Part shown: positions 50,116 to 51,467 of the stretch, piece after piece
How positions within the stretch are numbered: the stretch's first letter is position 1
How the letters are laid out: every line of letters begins with the position of its first letter
Source of the DNA: UBA1189 sp964570685
Lineage (GTDB): Bacteria; Bacteroidota; Bacteroidia; Bacteroidales; Bacteroidaceae
DNA length: 51,467 bases
Reading direction: 5' to 3'
NCBI GenBank assembly: GCA_964570685.1
Contig: CAZMZC010000017.1
Coordinates: forward strand, 1 to 51,467
Translations under genes and position numbers: made by a program
Notes under the pieces: model-generated
What the model saw: only the letters and a program-made list of their open reading frames with translations
Databases searched by the model: none
What the model was told of the DNA's origin: nothing

Positions 50116-51036
50116 ATGAAGAAAAACAAACGATACGGTAAGCGAGGCCCCAGCCAGATATTCCACTACTCACCCGTAGAGGACACTGCGCTGCTGCCTT
50201 TCCTTTATATTATATTGGCGCCCAAGAGCAAGAGCGACATCAAGTCGATGCTGGCCCACAACCACGTGGCCGTGAACGGACGCCCCACCACACAGTTTGA
50301 CACGCCGCTCACCCCACGCGACAAGGTGTCGGTCAACTTCACCCGCCCCTTCGCCGTGCTGCACGCCAACCAGCTGCAGATTATCTACGAAGACAAGCAC
50401 CTCATCGTGGTGGAGAAGGCTGCCGGACTGCTCTCCATGGGTCGCGACACGAGCAAGAAGACGGCGCAAGGGCTGCTCACCGAGTACCTCAAGCAGAAGG
50501 ACCCGCGCGGCATGGCCTACATCTGCCACCGTCTGGACCAATACACCTCGGGCATCCTCATCTTTGCCAAGGACCCCGACACGCAGCGCGAGCTGCGCTA
50601 CGGATGGGACAGCTACATACGCGAGCGCTGCTACACGGCCGTCGTGGAGGGCTGCCCCGAAGAGGAGCGCCAGGAGCTGCGCCACTACCTCGTGGAGAAC
50701 AGCAATAACATGATGGTATACATCGCCCGCAAGCCCGACGAAGGACGCCTGGCCGTGACACGCTACCGCGTGGTGCAGACGAACGGGCACCACTCCCTGC
50801 TCGACCTGCAGATATTCACCGGCCGCAAGAACCAGATACGCGTACAGCTTGCCGACCTGGGACACCCCGTAGCAGGCGACCGCAAGTATGGCGGTGCCAC
50901 CAACCCCATAGGCCGCCTGATGCTGCACAATCACCGCCTCTCACTCGTGCATCCCGTGACACGCGAGCTGATGCACTTCGAGGCTCCCGTGCCTGCCACC
51001 TTCCGCAAGGTGGTCCAGTCGGTCAAGGATGAGTAG
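50116..51036 (+). CDS. RluA-family RNA pseudouridine synthase
   Basis: I chose the ATG at 50116 (306 residues), which lies 19 bases after the -7 box; an ATG at 50074 lies before it. The N-terminal part has an S4 RNA-binding segment (KSDIKSMLAHNHVAVNGRPT). The catalytic motif HRLDQYTSGILIF carries the active-site Asp, and RKNQIRVQLADLGHPVAGDR is the conserved C-terminal motif. It converts uridine to pseudouridine in rRNA or tRNA; the target site is not known. Confidence 0.93.
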   Translation: MKKNKRYGKRGPSQIFHYSPVEDTALLPFLYIILAPKSKSDIKSMLAHNHVAVNGRPTTQFDTPLTPRDKVSVNFTRPFAVLHANQLQIIYEDKHLIVVEKAAGLLSMGRDTSKKTAQGLLTEYLKQKDPRGMAYICHRLDQYTSGILIFAKDPDTQRELRYGWDSYIRERCYTAVVEGCPEEERQELRHYLVENSNNMMVYIARKPDEGRLAVTRYRVVQTNGHHSLLDLQIFTGRKNQIRVQLADLGHPVAGDRKYGGATNPIGRLMLHNHRLSLVHPVTRELMHFEAPVPATFRKVVQSVKDE

Positions 51037-51089
51037 CAAGCAAAGCGAGACACCACGCTTTTTTCGATTTTTATTAATATGGATACAGC

Positions 51090-51118
51090 AGAGGCGCACC
51101 CCACGAGGATGCGCCTCT
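51090..51118 (+). terminator. Terminator after the pseudouridine synthase gene
   Basis: AGAGGCGCA (51090-51098) pairs with TGCGCCTCT (51110-51118), followed by a weak T-rich stretch. Confidence 0.7.
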
Positions 51119-51467
51119 CTTCTGTTTATACAATCACTGCAATACCGCATTTTCGGCGTTTTTCCCCGAGCACATCGGCAAAGTGTAAAGAAACTTTACA
51201 ATTTTCATCAAAAAAAGCGTTTTTTTCAATTTTTTCTTAGGCGAATGCTTGCACGAGCATTTAACTTCGCAGAGAGTAAAAAAGCGAAAGAACAGAAAAA
51301 ACAGGAACGCCTATGAGAAAAACCAAGAACATACAACCAATAAATCGCGAAGACAAAGCAAAAAACTCGCGTAACCGCGGATACGCGATGAAATATCCGT
51401 GGATACGTAACGAAATATCGGCGCACCCGCAAAACCCTGTGTTTGTCTTCTTGTATATTTTTCTTAT
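51119..51467. other. AT-rich gene-free end of the window
   Basis: No convincing gene is seen. There is a small hairpin GTAAAG/CTTTAC near 51183, and an AATGCT/AGCAT hairpin near 51244-51261. TATCCG and CGGATA palindromic words occur near 51380-51410. The minus-strand frame at 51226-51432 is rich in Phe/Arg/Cys and looks like chance. Confidence 0.5.

Overview
The window comes from a bacterium of the order Bacteroidales, probably a Prevotellaceae-like member (inference). The evidence is a complete Na+-translocating NADH:quinone reductase operon (nqrABCDEF), typical Bacteroidales genes (DUF3256, a DUF6359-like lipoprotein, type B L31, a TamB-like protein) and repeated promoters of the Bacteroidetes type (a -33 box close to TTTG, 19-20 bases, then TAnnTTTG). 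No phage, plasmid or IS transposase gene was seen.

Layout. 1-1182 (-) is the N-terminal part of a large secreted repeat protein that runs off the left edge. 1183-1824 is a 642-base gap holding two perfect 19-base inverted repeats with a leftward promoter just inside one of them, which looks like an invertible promoter. 1825-10054 (+) is an envelope/exopolysaccharide cassette: GT4 glycosyltransferase, PF14907-type nucleotidyltransferase, HPr-kinase-like protein, Wza-like lipoprotein, Wzc-like tyrosine kinase with a (Gly-Tyr)12 tail, and an OmpA-family porin. 10261-12267 (-) holds a sugar nucleotidyltransferase and a two-domain lipoprotein. 12408-18179 (+) is carbon metabolism: class II aldolase, xylulokinase and a GH127/GH146-like beta-L-arabinofuranosidase. 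18340-20708 (+) holds an orphan Dam-type methylase, L31 and a secreted nuclease. 20710-26307 is housekeeping: DUF3256, dnaX, dciA-like, recF, a TPR protein, ribH and tRNA-Tyr.

26481-32371 (-) is a four-gene secreted-protein operon with a beta-helix protein, a 1190-residue modular protein ending in a dockerin-like module, a cohesin-like protein and a 50-residue peptide. Its promoter is followed by a long structured leader. 32655-34129 is a repeat-rich zone with a truncated DUF1016 gene. 34130-40065 (-) is nqrA-F. 40331-51036 holds tamB-like, glnS, a TPR protein, dedA, meaB (-) and an RluA-type pseudouridine synthase.

The genes suggest two accessory modules among core genes. One is a surface-polymer export cassette whose expression may be exchanged with that of a surface protein by DNA inversion. 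The other is a candidate cohesin-dockerin pair. Several families of short palindromic or AT-rich repeats are scattered between genes, and some have entered coding regions as repeat-encoded tails or insertions.
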